DNA of 64,000 nucleotides from Planctomycetaceae bacterium. GTDB lineage: Bacteria > Planctomycetota > Planctomycetia > Planctomycetales > Planctomycetaceae. Shown piece after piece: positions 27,050-37,440 of this stretch. The DNA lies in the NCBI GenBank assembly GCA_021732995.1, contig JAKFWA010000134.1, forward strand, positions 44,968 to 108,967, written 5' to 3'. Each line of letters begins with the position of its first letter. Positions within the stretch are counted from its first letter, which is position 1. The notes under the pieces are model-generated. The model was not told the DNA's origin, made no database searches, and was given only the letters and a program-made list of their open reading frames with translations. Position numbers and translations under genes: made by a program.

Positions 27050-29182
27050 CTACTTCATCTTGGCGGCGCGGGCTTCCTTGTCCTTGCGACGCTTCTCAAT
27101 GACTTCTTCCTGAACGTTCTTGGGCACTTGCTTGTACTTCGCAAATTCCATCGAGAACTGTCCCTTACCCTGAGTCATCGAACGCAGTTCGTTCGCGTAG
27201 TCGAACATTTCGCCCAGCGGAACTTCGGCTTCGATAACCGCAGTCAACTGACGGCTCGACGTGGACGTGATCAGACCACGCTTGCTCGACAAGTGACCGC
27301 AGATCGAACCTTGGAAGCTTTCGGGAGCTTCGATTTCGAGCTTCATGATCGGCTCCAGCAACGCCATACCGACGCGGGTCAAGTTTTCGCGCATCAGGCT
27401 GATCGCGCAAATCTTGAACGCCATTTCGGACGAGTCGACGTCGTGGTAGCTACCGTCCTCGACCACCATTTCCAGGCCAGTGATTTCGCACTCGCACAGC
27501 GGTCCCTTGACCAGTGACAGCTCAAAGCCTTCCTGGATCGCGGGGATGTATTCCTTTGGAATACGACCCTGGGTCACCGCGTTCGTGAACTTATGAGTCA
27601 CTTCAGAATCTTCCGGCAGCGGTTGCAGCTTGCCACGCACATGGGCGTACTGACCCGAACCACCGGTCTGCTTCTTGTGCTTGTAATCGAACTCAACGGC
27701 CTTCGTAGGAGTCTCGCGGTAAGCCACGCGAGGCTCACCGACAATCGCTTCTACGCCGTACTCGCGCTTCATGCGCTCGACGTAGATTTCCAGGTGCAGC
27801 TGACCCATACCCGCGATAATCGTTTCGCCGGTTTCAGGATCAGACATCACGCGGAAGGTGGGGTCTTCACGACGGAAGCGTTCGAGCGCCTTGCCCATCT
27901 TGTCCGCACCGTCACGGTTCGCGGGTTCGATAGAGAGACGCAACACGGCTTCTGGAACGAAGATGTTTTCTAGTGCGACGCTGAGACCTTCGCCGTGGAA
28001 CGTATCACCGGACGCGCAGTCCACACCGACGACCGCAATGATGTCGCCCGCACCGGCGACGTCGATTTCTTCACGATCATTAGCGTGCATTCGCACGAGA
28101 CGACCGAAGCGAACTTTCTTACCAGTTCGCGCGTTGATGTAGCTTTCGCCTTTGCGAATTTCACCCTGATAAATTCGCGTGTACGCCAGCAAACCGAACT
28201 GCTCGATGACCGTCTTGAAAGCCATGCAAACAACGGGCTTGTTGTCGTCCGCCGCAAGCGGCAGGGGCGCACCCTTGCCACTCTCATCCTTGTGATCCAG
28301 GTCTTGAGCGACAATCGTGCGATCCAGCGGGCTGGGCAGATACCAGGTGATGGCATCCAACAGCTCTTGAATGCCTTTATTCTTGTAAGCCGTGCCCATC
28401 ATCAACGGGGCAATTTCTCGCGAAATTGTGGCCTTACGAATGATCTTCTTGATGTGCTCGGGCTCTGGAACTCGCTCTTCCAGAAGCGCTTCCATCAGTT
28501 GGTCGTCGAACATCGACAACGTTTCGAGCATATGATGCCGAGCCGTGTTCGCCTCGTCCTGGAGTTCCTCGGGAATGGGCTCGCGACGAATGTCTTCGCC
28601 CTTAGGTCCATCGAAGTACACGGCCTGCATGTTGATCAAATCAACAACGCCTTCGAAGCTGGATTCGCGTCCAATCGCAATCTGCAGCGGTAGCGCCATG
28701 AGCCCCAGCTTGTCTTTGACCTGCTGAGTGACGCTGATCCAATCGGCGCCGATACGGTCCATCTTGTTGATGAAGCAGATACGGGGAACGCCGTAACGCT
28801 TCATCTGACGGTCCACGGTCAGCGACTGGCTCTGCACGCCACCCACGGCGCACAACACCAGAATCGCGCCGTCGAGCACGCGCAGAGAACGTTCCACTTC
28901 CACCGTGAAGTCCACGTGGCCGGGGGTATCGATGATGTTAATCGGATAGACCGGGCCGGGCTCTTCGCCCCACTGGACGCGGGTCGCCGCGGACTGAATC
29001 GTGATACCGCGCTCACGTTCCAGGTCCATGAAGTCCATCGTCGCGCCGCCATCGCCGCCCTTCACTTCCGCCATGCGGTGAATGCGTCCTGAGTAGAACA
29101 GGATACGCTCGGTCAGAGTGGTCTTGCCCGAGTCGATGTGGGCCGAGATGCCGATGTTGCGGACTTTGTCGATATTCTGCAT
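27050..29182 (-). CDS. fusA: Elongation factor G, spdEFG1/mtEFG1-like
   Basis: A 710-residue GTPase with the full EF-G domain set (G, II, III, IV, V). The P-loop is AHIDSGKTT at residues 14-22, then GITIQSAATRVQW (switch), DTPGH, and NKMD. The Ser in the P-loop, TIQSAAT and SGRIHRMAEVKGGDG match mitochondrial EF-G1 and the bacterial spdEFG1 group rather than canonical EF-G (AHIDAGKTT). It drives translocation of the ribosome. The ATG at 29182 is chosen; an open frame upstream to 29422 has no conserved sequence. It is not in a str operon here: no rpsL, rpsG or tuf lies beside it. Confidence 0.95.
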   Translation of the reverse strand: MQNIDKVRNIGISAHIDSGKTTLTERILFYSGRIHRMAEVKGGDGGATMDFMDLERERGITIQSAATRVQWGEEPGPVYPINIIDTPGHVDFTVEVERSLRVLDGAILVLCAVGGVQSQSLTVDRQMKRYGVPRICFINKMDRIGADWISVTQQVKDKLGLMALPLQIAIGRESSFEGVVDLINMQAVYFDGPKGEDIRREPIPEELQDEANTARHHMLETLSMFDDQLMEALLEERVPEPEHIKKIIRKATISREIAPLMMGTAYKNKGIQELLDAITWYLPSPLDRTIVAQDLDHKDESGKGAPLPLAADDNKPVVCMAFKTVIEQFGLLAYTRIYQGEIRKGESYINARTGKKVRFGRLVRMHANDREEIDVAGAGDIIAVVGVDCASGDTFHGEGLSVALENIFVPEAVLRLSIEPANRDGADKMGKALERFRREDPTFRVMSDPETGETIIAGMGQLHLEIYVERMKREYGVEAIVGEPRVAYRETPTKAVEFDYKHKKQTGGSGQYAHVRGKLQPLPEDSEVTHKFTNAVTQGRIPKEYIPAIQEGFELSLVKGPLCECEITGLEMVVEDGSYHDVDSSEMAFKICAISLMRENLTRVGMALLEPIMKLEIEAPESFQGSICGHLSSKRGLITSTSSRQLTAVIEAEVPLGEMFDYANELRSMTQGKGQFSMEFAKYKQVPKNVQEEVIEKRRKDKEARAAKMK

Positions 29183-29848
29183 GTGACTGAAACCTGAATC
29201 GTGAAACAAACACCGGTCGCTACGCACGACCGAAAGAATTCTGAACTCTCCAATACGACACCGGTGCGAATACACGGGGATCGCAATTATCCAACGTGGA
29301 ACATCCAAGCCCGAAGAGCTGCACACTTCGTGGTTTCGCCAGTCGTCGCAGAGACTGCCAACGACTGACTCATCTGGGCGGGATGCTTCCAGATGTCGCC
29401 AGAACTTTTGCCCAACACCCAACGCGAGGGGCAGCCTTGTTCGTGCAACTCTGGAATGAACGCGACGGCTCTTGCTGCGGCATCCCTGCGCTCACTCTAC
29501 AAAGTGAGCCCAACAGCCTTGAACCGGGTCGGAAAGCGGGATGTTATCGACGCACATTCGCTCCCGAAACTGGAAAAGTGAGAATAAGTGCCAACTTCTG
29601 ACGAGTGCTGCCATGAATTCCCATACATGGGTTTTCGCAGTCGAGACGGAAGAGGAACGACGCTTATAAACGTAAATTGAACGCTTCCGGACATCAGATC
29701 GTTACGCATTGACCGACATTGACTGGGCAGAATGTGTCGGTTTTGGGTGAATGGGGGCAATTTGTCATCGCAGGCGGTATCCTGAGGTATGAAATTGCTG
29801 TTAACACTTGGCCGCCCAGCACTTTGCAACCGTTGATGATGGGAAGTT
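29183..29848. other. 666-bp divergent intergenic region, no supported gene
   Basis: It holds the promoters of fusA (minus) and the tripeptidyl-peptidase-like gene (plus). Small open frames on both strands lack ribosome sites and protein character. An imperfect hairpin at 29712-29741 (ACCGACA pairing with TGTCGGT, followed by TTTT) is upstream of the plus-strand gene and could be a weak terminator or leader structure. Confidence 0.5.
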
Positions 29849-32800
29849 ATGCCTCGACATCTCCTCGCTCAGAGCGTCCTCGGTCTGATCCTCTCCGTCA
29901 CCGCCGCGGTTGCTCAAGAGTCACCTGAAAGTGATTCACGGCTCCTGGGTCTGATGCCCAAGCATGAAACCGGAGCCCTCCGCTTTCTGAAGCAGCATCC
30001 GCAATACGATGGTCGCGGCACGGTCGTCGCCATTTTTGACACGGGAGTTGACCCCGGAGCGTACGGGCTGACAGAGACGCCCGACGGTAAACCCAAAGTC
30101 ATCGACTTGGTCGACGCCACGGGATCGGGCGATGTCGATATGGCGCTGGTGCGGAAGATCCAGAATAACTCCGTGCTGAGTGTTTCCGGCCGGCCACTGA
30201 AACTTTCGCCCGACTGGAAGATCCCGACTCAGGACGTGCGCGTCGGCATGAAGCTCGGCTATGAGGTTTATCCACAAGAACTGATTCCGCGCATCAAAGA
30301 GCACCGCAAGCAACGGTTTGATGCCACCCAGCGCAAGCTTGAAACCGACCTGCGTCAGCAAGTGGCCAGCTTCGATTCCGCGACATCCAAGGTTGAGAAG
30401 GGCGAACTGGAAGCCCGACTGGAGCGACTGGTGGCGGCCGGTCAGAGTGCCAACGACCCCGGTCCGATTTATGACTGCGTCGTGCTGCATGACGGAACCA
30501 CCTGGCGAGCTGCCGTCGATACCGATGAAGATGGCGATCTCTCTGACGAAAAACTGCTGACGAACTTTCGCGCCGAGCAGCAGTACGGCACCTTCGATGA
30601 CGTCTCACTGCTGAACTTCGCGGTCAACATCTACGACTCCGGCAAGACGCTGTCGTTGGTCGTCGATGCGAACCCGCACGGAACTCACGTCGCGGGCATC
30701 GTCGCCGGAAACTTCCCGAATGAACCCGCCTGGAACGGTGTCGCTCCGGGCGCTCAGATCGTGTCGGTGAAGATCGGTGACACATACATCGACGGCATGG
30801 AAACACCCGCAGGCCTCAGTCGTGCGGCGAAGGCGGTGCTCGATAACAAGTGCGACCTGATCAACATGAGCTTCGGTGAGCCAACCAGAACTCCCGATCG
30901 TGGCTTCATCACGAAGCTGTATGACGAACTGGTCGACAGGCACGGCGTCATCTTCTGCGCCAGTGCCGGCAACGCTGGTCCCGCGCTGACAACCGTCGGC
31001 GCTCCCGGCGGAACAACAACGTCGATCATCGGCGTCGGCGCCTATATCTCGCCCGAGATGATGGCCGCTCAATACGCCTTGCGCGAACGCTTGCCGGGTG
31101 TCGGTTTCACCTGGACGTCGCGCGGCCCAACGTCAGACGGCAGTCTTGGAGTAGACCTCTTCGCCCCCGGCGCCGCGATTGCCCCGGTGCCACGTTGGAC
31201 ACTCGATCGTTCGATGCGCATGAACGGCACGTCGATGGCCTCACCGAACTGCTGCGGCAATTTTTCGTTGGTGCTGTCTGGGTTGAAGGCTAAGGGCATC
31301 AAGTATTCACCGAACAGTGTCGAGCGTGCCTTCGCCAACACGGCACAGTTCGTGAAAGGTACAGACGTGTTCGCTCAGGGAGCAGGTCTGATTCAAACGG
31401 ACAAAGCTTTCGACGCGCTGATCCGGGACGCTGGGAAGAACGCAGAATTGCTGCGTTTCGACGTGAGCGTACCAGCGAAGAACAATGCGCGTGGCATCTA
31501 CCTACGCGAGCTGTCTGACCGCGGTCCCACCTTCGCTGGAGCGACGCCTAAAGAGTTTCAGATTCGCGCTCGACCGGTCTTTTCAGAAACGGCGACCAGC
31601 GAAGACAAGGTGAGCTTTCGCATGCGGCTGGAATTGGAGTCAACCGCCAGTTGGCTGCGTTGCGGTGAACAACTCACGCTGACGTCACAAGGTCAAACGT
31701 TTGACGTGGAAGTGATGTTAAACAAGGCCCCCGAGGGCATCTCATATGCCGAAGTGCTGGGCTTCGATCCAGATCATCGCGAGCGTGGGCCGTTGCTGCG
31801 TGTGCCAGTTACTGTCATGTATTCAGGTCTGGGCGGTTCCCACGACGGCGATGCAGGTGATAGTGCAACCTTTGCCCCTGGGGAGATCAAGCGATATCTG
31901 ATCGACGTACCCATGCATGCGACGTGGGCGGAACTGGAAATTAAACGCGAATCACCTCCCGACGAGGAAGTTGAACGTTCCTTCATGATACATGCGGTCC
32001 AAATCCTGCCCGGAGAAAGCTATCGACACCACGAATTCAAGAGCCAACTCAAGTTACACCGCACTCGCGAATCGCGGCTGGTGTTTCCCGTGGAAGCGGG
32101 TCGGACAATGGAGCTCGCGATTGCGCAGTACTGGAGCAGTTTGGGCGTACTCTCGGTCGGTTGGTCGGTTCAGTTTCATGGGTTAAGCCCTGATCAACGG
32201 AGCCTCGTATTGTCGCCCGATCGGGTGGCCCAGGAGGTGACTTTGACTCCTAAGCACGACGAACACATGCATGTGAATCCGTCGGCTCGGCTCACGAGTT
32301 ATCGACGACAGATGAAGCCCACAAGACACGCCATCAAGTTGCTCAGCGCCGATCGCGATGGATTCGATAAGCAACGCATCTTCCGCGAACTGGAACTGAC
32401 CTATGAGATCGACCAGACAGAGCCAGGAACCGTCACGCCGCAGTTCGAACTGCTGGACGATCTGCTCTACGACTCGGAATACGGCGGAGTATTGTGGGCG
32501 ATCTTCGAAGCTCACGGTCGGCGAGTGGCGACGGATGATGCCTGGCCTCACGGTGTTCATCTCGGCAAAGGCAAGTACCTATTGAAGGCATGGGTGCGTC
32601 ACTTTGATCAAGACAAGCTGGAACGTCTCAATGGAATGCTTGTCACCATAGAGCGATCGTTGCCCAGTTCGATCGCGCTTCCGATCTATGCGACCCATTT
32701 AGACGCGGTGAACAATGGGCCTCGCTTCGCAGCTCGTTGGCTGACATTCGATGAGCAGCAAAAGGTCTTTGTCGGAAATGTGACGAAGGGCCAGTTGCCC

Positions 32801-33706
32801 GGGGTTGTTCGCGCCGGCGACGTACTCACGGGCACTATCCAGTACGGCGGCGATCACGGTCGTGGTGGTGCGAACGATCGTCCCGGTGGATTCCCATTGA
32901 GCACCACAGTTTCGATGTTGGATGCGGCAACAGCAGCGACTGCCAGCGATAAGGCCGAAACGCTGCTGATGACACCGACCGATGAGCCCGCGCCGAAAGA
33001 TGGTAACGAACGCGTCGCTCGTACGGTTCGCGATGCAAAATTCAAGCTGCTGCAGTCGCTGTCGATCGACTCTGACCGGGCGCTGTTCGATCAACTGGCC
33101 ACGGATCTCAGCGAGCAATCGCCGAACACTCGCTTGCCGATTGCGATCACGCGCTTGCACAAGCTGGACGATCCGGCGAAACGCGAGGAACGCTTGGAGG
33201 ACATTGTGGCCGCCGCAGATGCTGTCATCGCGCAGCTCAATCCCAACGACATCGCGTTGGCTTTGGGCAGTCGCGCGGCTGAGGGTGACGCTGAAGGTGC
33301 CAAGAAGCGTCGACACGCCGAACTTCAGAAGACGCTGCTGATCGATACGCTCTACAGCAAGGGCCGCGCGCTGGGACACATGGAACTGCCCGAGGTGCTC
33401 GCGAAGAAGCCCATCGCCGATCAGAAGGCTTATGACGCACTCTTCGAAAAGACGTTCGTGGAACTGACCCGCTGGGCCGACACCACCGAGCAAGCCTACT
33501 TCCTCCTTCACATCCGCCGCGCGACGAAGAACGGCAAGTACGCCGAGTCCCTGAAGTGGCTGGACCGCTACATCCCGTCGTCCGGGCCGAACTACTGGTA
33601 CCTGGAGAAACGCCGCGAGCTCTACGAAAAGCTGCACTGGCCACATCTTGAAGACCAGCAACGCCGCTGGCGCACGGTCCACTTCCCGGCAGGTGAGCCC
33701 AAGTAG
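29849..33706 (+). CDS. Secreted tripeptidyl-peptidase II-like subtilisin protease
   Basis: A 1285-residue serine protease. After a signal peptide (ending near LSVTAAVAQ) the sequence follows eukaryotic TPP II: LMPKHETGALRFL, YDGRGTVVAIFDTGVDPGA with Asp64, TDGKPKVIDLVDATGSGDVD-like blocks, then HGTHVAG with His277, SAGNAGP as oxyanion Asn, and NGTSMASPNCCG with Ser462. The catalytic spacing parallels the human enzyme, and the long C-terminal region (over 700 residues) is also retained, matching family length. TPP II removes tripeptides from free N-termini. The signal peptide implies action outside the cytoplasm, unlike eukaryotic TPP II. It stands alone as a transcription unit. Confidence 0.88.
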   Translation: MPRHLLAQSVLGLILSVTAAVAQESPESDSRLLGLMPKHETGALRFLKQHPQYDGRGTVVAIFDTGVDPGAYGLTETPDGKPKVIDLVDATGSGDVDMALVRKIQNNSVLSVSGRPLKLSPDWKIPTQDVRVGMKLGYEVYPQELIPRIKEHRKQRFDATQRKLETDLRQQVASFDSATSKVEKGELEARLERLVAAGQSANDPGPIYDCVVLHDGTTWRAAVDTDEDGDLSDEKLLTNFRAEQQYGTFDDVSLLNFAVNIYDSGKTLSLVVDANPHGTHVAGIVAGNFPNEPAWNGVAPGAQIVSVKIGDTYIDGMETPAGLSRAAKAVLDNKCDLINMSFGEPTRTPDRGFITKLYDELVDRHGVIFCASAGNAGPALTTVGAPGGTTTSIIGVGAYISPEMMAAQYALRERLPGVGFTWTSRGPTSDGSLGVDLFAPGAAIAPVPRWTLDRSMRMNGTSMASPNCCGNFSLVLSGLKAKGIKYSPNSVERAFANTAQFVKGTDVFAQGAGLIQTDKAFDALIRDAGKNAELLRFDVSVPAKNNARGIYLRELSDRGPTFAGATPKEFQIRARPVFSETATSEDKVSFRMRLELESTASWLRCGEQLTLTSQGQTFDVEVMLNKAPEGISYAEVLGFDPDHRERGPLLRVPVTVMYSGLGGSHDGDAGDSATFAPGEIKRYLIDVPMHATWAELEIKRESPPDEEVERSFMIHAVQILPGESYRHHEFKSQLKLHRTRESRLVFPVEAGRTMELAIAQYWSSLGVLSVGWSVQFHGLSPDQRSLVLSPDRVAQEVTLTPKHDEHMHVNPSARLTSYRRQMKPTRHAIKLLSADRDGFDKQRIFRELELTYEIDQTEPGTVTPQFELLDDLLYDSEYGGVLWAIFEAHGRRVATDDAWPHGVHLGKGKYLLKAWVRHFDQDKLERLNGMLVTIERSLPSSIALPIYATHLDAVNNGPRFAARWLTFDEQQKVFVGNVTKGQLPGVVRAGDVLTGTIQYGGDHGRGGANDRPGGFPLSTTVSMLDAATAATASDKAETLLMTPTDEPAPKDGNERVARTVRDAKFKLLQSLSIDSDRALFDQLATDLSEQSPNTRLPIAITRLHKLDDPAKREERLEDIVAAADAVIAQLNPNDIALALGSRAAEGDAEGAKKRRHAELQKTLLIDTLYSKGRALGHMELPEVLAKKPIADQKAYDALFEKTFVELTRWADTTEQAYFLLHIRRATKNGKYAESLKWLDRYIPSSGPNYWYLEKRRELYEKLHWPHLEDQQRRWRTVHFPAGEPK

Positions 33707-33968
33707 CTTGGACGCCCTCGTCCGAGCCTGTGACGCGTGATGCCCGGAGGAAGCATCCAGGCTACATCAAGTGCGCTTCGCGAGACACGTCGTGGCGCGA
33801 GGTTGAACCATAGCTTGAATGGCCGGCTGCCCTTTGGCTCCTTCTAACGCTGGCCTGATTGCCTTAACTTGCTCGCCGCAGAGGAGTGTCCGGTCTCGTC
33901 GCGAGAGGACCTCGTTGCATGCGTTCCCTCCGTCCATTTGCCTTGCTTAACAGCCAAAACAAGACGCC

Positions 33969-34259
33969 ATGCTGACACGTGATGAAGTATTGAAGGTCGC
34001 CGAACTGGGGCGGCTGAATCTATCCGAAGCCGAGGTTGAGCAGTTCACTCAGCAACTGGGCAAGATCCTTGGTTACGTTGACGTGCTGAATGAAGTTGAT
34101 GTCAGCAACGTCGAGCCGATGGCACACGTGGCGGACGTCTCGAACGTCTTCCGCGACGACGTGGCCAGGCAGTCGCTGCCGCGCGGCGAAGCTCTGGCTA
34201 ACGCCCCGAAGTCGGACGGCAAGTTCTTCCTTGTACCGCAAATCATTGAGGGGGCTTAA
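33969..34259 (+). CDS. gatC: Glu-tRNA(Gln)/Asp-tRNA(Asn) amidotransferase subunit C
   Basis: A 96-residue GatC with the typical start [21 protein letters not shown] and [25 protein letters not shown]. GatC is the small stabilising subunit bridging GatA and GatB. It lies 2 bp before gatA. The open end [11 protein letters not shown] is normal for the family. Confidence 0.95.
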   Translation: MLTRDEVLKVAELGRLNLSEAEVEQFTQQLGKILGYVDVLNEVDVSNVEPMAHVADVSNVFRDDVARQSLPRGEALANAPKSDGKFFLVPQIIEGA

Positions 34260-34261
34260 GC

Positions 34262-35725
34262 ATGAGCACCCTCATGGAGTCGACTCGCGAACTCGTGCAA
34301 CGCCTGCAGTCGGGTGAAACTGCCGTGTCGCTGACTCAAAGTTGTCTGAATGCGATTACTTCCCGCGACGCGGCCATTCATGCGTTCGTTCGACCTATCG
34401 CGGATGGCGCGCTGGCCGATGCCGCCAGCGTCGATGGACGACGCCAGGCAGGTGAAACATTAAGTCCAATCGCCGGCATCCCGATTGCCTTGAAGGACAA
34501 CATCTGCACGCAGGGCGTCGCGACGACGTGCTCCAGCCGCATGCTGGAGGATTTTATACCGCCGTACGACGCACACGTTGTGACCCGGTTGCGAGAAGCG
34601 GGCGCGATCATTATCGGCAAAACGAACCTCGACGAATTTGCAATGGGTTCATCGACCGAGAACTCGGCGATCGGCCCGACACGCAATCCGTGGAACACGG
34701 CTCATGCACCGGGCGGCTCAAGCGGTGGATCGGCGGCGGCTGTGGCAGCTCAGTTCGCGCCACTCGCGCTGGGCAGTGATACCGGCGGTTCTATTCGTCA
34801 GCCCGCTTCGTTCTGCGGTGTCGTCGGTTTGAAGCCGACTTATGGCCGAGTTTCCCGCTACGGCCTCGTGGCTTATGCGAGTTCACTTGATCAAATCGGC
34901 CCGTTCGCCCGCGACGTCGAAGGCGCAGCCCTGTTGTTTGATGTCATCGCCGGGCACGATGAGCGGGATTCCACGAGCGTGAATCGGCCGGTCCCAAAGT
35001 GCTGGGACACCGTCAACCAGCCGTTGACCGGTTTGCGAGTCGGTGTGGCTAAGGAACACTTCGGCGCTGGCCTTGATACCGAAGTCGAAGCCGCGACCCG
35101 CAAGGCAATTGAAGTCTATCGCTCGCTCGGCGCGACCATTGTCGATCTGTCGCTGCCACACTCGAAGTACGCCATCGCGGTGTATTACCTCATCGCGTGC
35201 TCGGAGGCTTCGAGCAATCTGGCACGCTACGACGGTGTGCATTACGGACATCGTGCCGAGAAATTCTCCAACATGATCGACATGTACAAAGCCAGCCGCG
35301 CGGAAGGCTTTGGAGCGGAAGTCAAACGCCGCGTCATGCTCGGCACCTACGCGCTGTCGTCCGGTTACTACGACGCTTACTACCTGAAGGCGTTGAAGGT
35401 CCGTCGCCTGATCCGCAACGACTTCGATGCCGCGTTTGAAAAAGTGGATGTCATCCTCTCGCCGACCAGTCCGATGCCCGCGTTCAAAGTGGGTGAGATG
35501 AGCGACGATCCACTGAAAATGTATCTCGCCGACATTTATACCATCAGTGCCAATCTGGCCGGTCTGCCAGGCATCTCGGTGCCGGCGGGCATGAGCTCAT
35601 CCGGCCTGCCGATCGGCTTGCAGTTACTCGCCGCACCGTTCGAAGAAGAACGCCTGCTGCGAGCCGCCCGCATGTTCGAAAACGCGACCGACTGGTCCCG
35701 CCGCAGCCCGGAGTTGAATCACTGA
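34262..35725 (+). CDS. gatA: Glu-tRNA(Gln) amidotransferase subunit A
   Basis: A 487-residue amidase-signature enzyme that releases ammonia from glutamine to amidate misacylated Glu-tRNA(Gln) (or Asp-tRNA(Asn)). The Ser-cisSer-Lys triad is visible: Lys in [10 protein letters not shown], the glycine-rich [14 protein letters not shown] with the cis-Ser, and the nucleophile in [12 protein letters not shown]. It is translated directly after gatC. A dispersed inverted repeat separates it from gatB. Confidence 0.97.
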   Translation: MSTLMESTRELVQRLQSGETAVSLTQSCLNAITSRDAAIHAFVRPIADGALADAASVDGRRQAGETLSPIAGIPIALKDNICTQGVATTCSSRMLEDFIPPYDAHVVTRLREAGAIIIGKTNLDEFAMGSSTENSAIGPTRNPWNTAHAPGGSSGGSAAAVAAQFAPLALGSDTGGSIRQPASFCGVVGLKPTYGRVSRYGLVAYASSLDQIGPFARDVEGAALLFDVIAGHDERDSTSVNRPVPKCWDTVNQPLTGLRVGVAKEHFGAGLDTEVEAATRKAIEVYRSLGATIVDLSLPHSKYAIAVYYLIACSEASSNLARYDGVHYGHRAEKFSNMIDMYKASRAEGFGAEVKRRVMLGTYALSSGYYDAYYLKALKVRRLIRNDFDAAFEKVDVILSPTSPMPAFKVGEMSDDPLKMYLADIYTISANLAGLPGISVPAGMSSSGLPIGLQLLAAPFEEERLLRAARMFENATDWSRRSPELNH

Positions 35726-35738
35726 GCCGCGGAGACCT

Positions 35739-35823
35739 GAAACACAGAGGCACGGAGAACACAGAGTTATGAATTCGTCAGTCTCAGATATTCTTCTCTG
35801 TGATCTCCGTGCCTCTGTGTTTC
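35739..35823. repeat. 28-bp inverted repeat between gatA and gatB
   Basis: Arms at 35739-35766 and 35796-35823 are complementary with a single mismatch and contain the core CACAGAGGCACGGAGA. It is followed at about 35863-35901 by a second C/G-rich hairpin-like stretch (CCCCTCTCC / GGGGCGAGGGG). These look like dispersed non-coding repeats inserted in the gatCAB operon. The same general type occurs near 63946. Confidence 0.75.
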
Positions 35824-35929
35824 CAAGCTGTTTTGGAATCTTGCTGGAACTCTAGAGACTCTCACCCCTACCCCCTCTCCAGAGGGGCGAGGGGAGTGAA
35901 TAATGATTTAATGCTACGAGTACAGACTT

Positions 35930-37423
35930 ATGGCTAACTATACCACCATCATCGGCCTCGAAGTTCACGTTCAATTGCTGACGAACACGAAGCTCTTCTG
36001 TTCGTGCCCGAACCGCTTCAACCCCGATAATCCCAATGTGCAGACCTGCCCAGTCTGTCTGGGCCTGCCCGGCGCACTGCCGGTGTTGAACCGCGAAGCC
36101 TTCAAGCTGTCGCTCAAGACGGCGATGGCGTTGAATCTCGAGCTGGCCAGATTCACCAAGTGGGACCGCAAGCAGTATTACTACCCCGACCTGCCGAAGG
36201 GGTATCAAACCAGCCAGTTCGATCTGCCGTTCAGTTCGAAGGGGTATGTGGAATTTGATATGCCCTCGGGCGAACTGAAGAGAGTTCGCCTGATCCGAGC
36301 GCATCTTGAAGAGGACGCGGGCAAGAACATCCACGACGAATCAGGACGCGGAGCCGATAGTCAGGTCGATCTGAACCGCGCCGGCACGCCGTTGCTGGAA
36401 ATCGTCTCGGAACCGGATATCCGCTCGGCGGAAGAAGCGCGGCTGTATCTCGAAGAGATGCGACTGCTATTGCTGACGATTGGCGTTTCCGATTGCAACA
36501 TGCAGGAAGGCAGCCTGCGCTGCGACGCCAATGTGAATCTGCATATTCATGAGAACGGCGAAACCATTCCGACACCCATCGTCGAGATCAAGAACCTTAA
36601 CAGCTTCCGGTTCCTCGAAGCCGCAATTGAATATGAAGTGAAGCGGCAGCTTGGTCAGTGGGAAAAGGAACGCAAACGCCTGGGCGATGTCGATGCACCG
36701 AAGACGACACGCGGCTATGACCCAGATCGCGGTGTAACCGTCTTACAACGCGGCAAAGAAGGCGCGGCCGACTATCGCTACTTCCCCTGCCCCGATCTGG
36801 TTCCGGTGGTGGTCAGCGAAGAAGAGCTTGCGGCCATTCGTGCAACGCTGGTTGAGTTTCCCTCCGCGCGGCGGCGGCGTTACTGCGACCAGTTGGGTCT
36901 GTCGGCCTACGACGCACAGGTCATCGTCAATCAAGGCAACGAGTTCGCGGCCTACTACGACGCGGTCGTCGCGATCTGCGGTGACGGCAAGCTCGCGGCC
37001 AACTGGACGACTCAGGACGTGCTCCGTCAGACGAACGATCGCCGCGAGACACTGGCTCAATTTCCTGTCACCGCCGAGATCCTCGGCACGCTGTTGAGCA
37101 AAGTGGCGAAGAATGAGTTGACGATCAAAGCCGCTCGTGATGTGTTCGCAGCGCTGCTGGCCGAGGCAGACGAAGAGAAGCCAATTTCGAAGGAACGCAT
37201 CGACGCCATCGTCACCGAGAAAGGTCTTGCGACGATCTCCGATACCGGAGCGATCGACGCCGTGATCAATGCTGTCGTCGCCCGCAATGAGAAGGCCGCA
37301 GCGGACGTCCGCGCCGGAAAGCAACAAGCTCTCGGCCCACTGGTCGGTCAGGTGATGAAAGAACTCAAAGGCGCCGACGCCAAAGTGGTGCGGCAAATGC
37401 TGATCGACAAACTGAGTTCCTGA
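35930..37423 (+). CDS. gatB: Glu-tRNA(Gln) amidotransferase subunit B
   Basis: A 497-residue GatB with the hallmark start [48 protein letters not shown] carrying the zinc cysteines, [14 protein letters not shown], and the C-terminal GatB/YqeY helical domain (from about residue 345) that binds the tRNA elbow. With gatC and gatA it forms the transamidosome amidotransferase. The 204-bp gap to gatA carries repeats, so gatB could have its own promoter. Confidence 0.97.
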   Translation: MANYTTIIGLEVHVQLLTNTKLFCSCPNRFNPDNPNVQTCPVCLGLPGALPVLNREAFKLSLKTAMALNLELARFTKWDRKQYYYPDLPKGYQTSQFDLPFSSKGYVEFDMPSGELKRVRLIRAHLEEDAGKNIHDESGRGADSQVDLNRAGTPLLEIVSEPDIRSAEEARLYLEEMRLLLLTIGVSDCNMQEGSLRCDANVNLHIHENGETIPTPIVEIKNLNSFRFLEAAIEYEVKRQLGQWEKERKRLGDVDAPKTTRGYDPDRGVTVLQRGKEGAADYRYFPCPDLVPVVVSEEELAAIRATLVEFPSARRRRYCDQLGLSAYDAQVIVNQGNEFAAYYDAVVAICGDGKLAANWTTQDVLRQTNDRRETLAQFPVTAEILGTLLSKVAKNELTIKAARDVFAALLAEADEEKPISKERIDAIVTEKGLATISDTGAIDAVINAVVARNEKAAADVRAGKQQALGPLVGQVMKELKGADAKVVRQMLIDKLSS

Positions 37424-37440
37424 TACTGCTCGTCCGGTTG

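Noticed and set aside
29296..29829. Small open frames in the fusA/TPP II intergenic region
   Set aside because: They have no ribosome site and no protein-like pattern, and they overlap on opposite strands.
32699..33682. 327-residue minus-strand frame in the tripeptidyl-peptidase-like gene
   Set aside because: It is a shadow of the sense gene, which is supported by catalytic motifs and family-length match.
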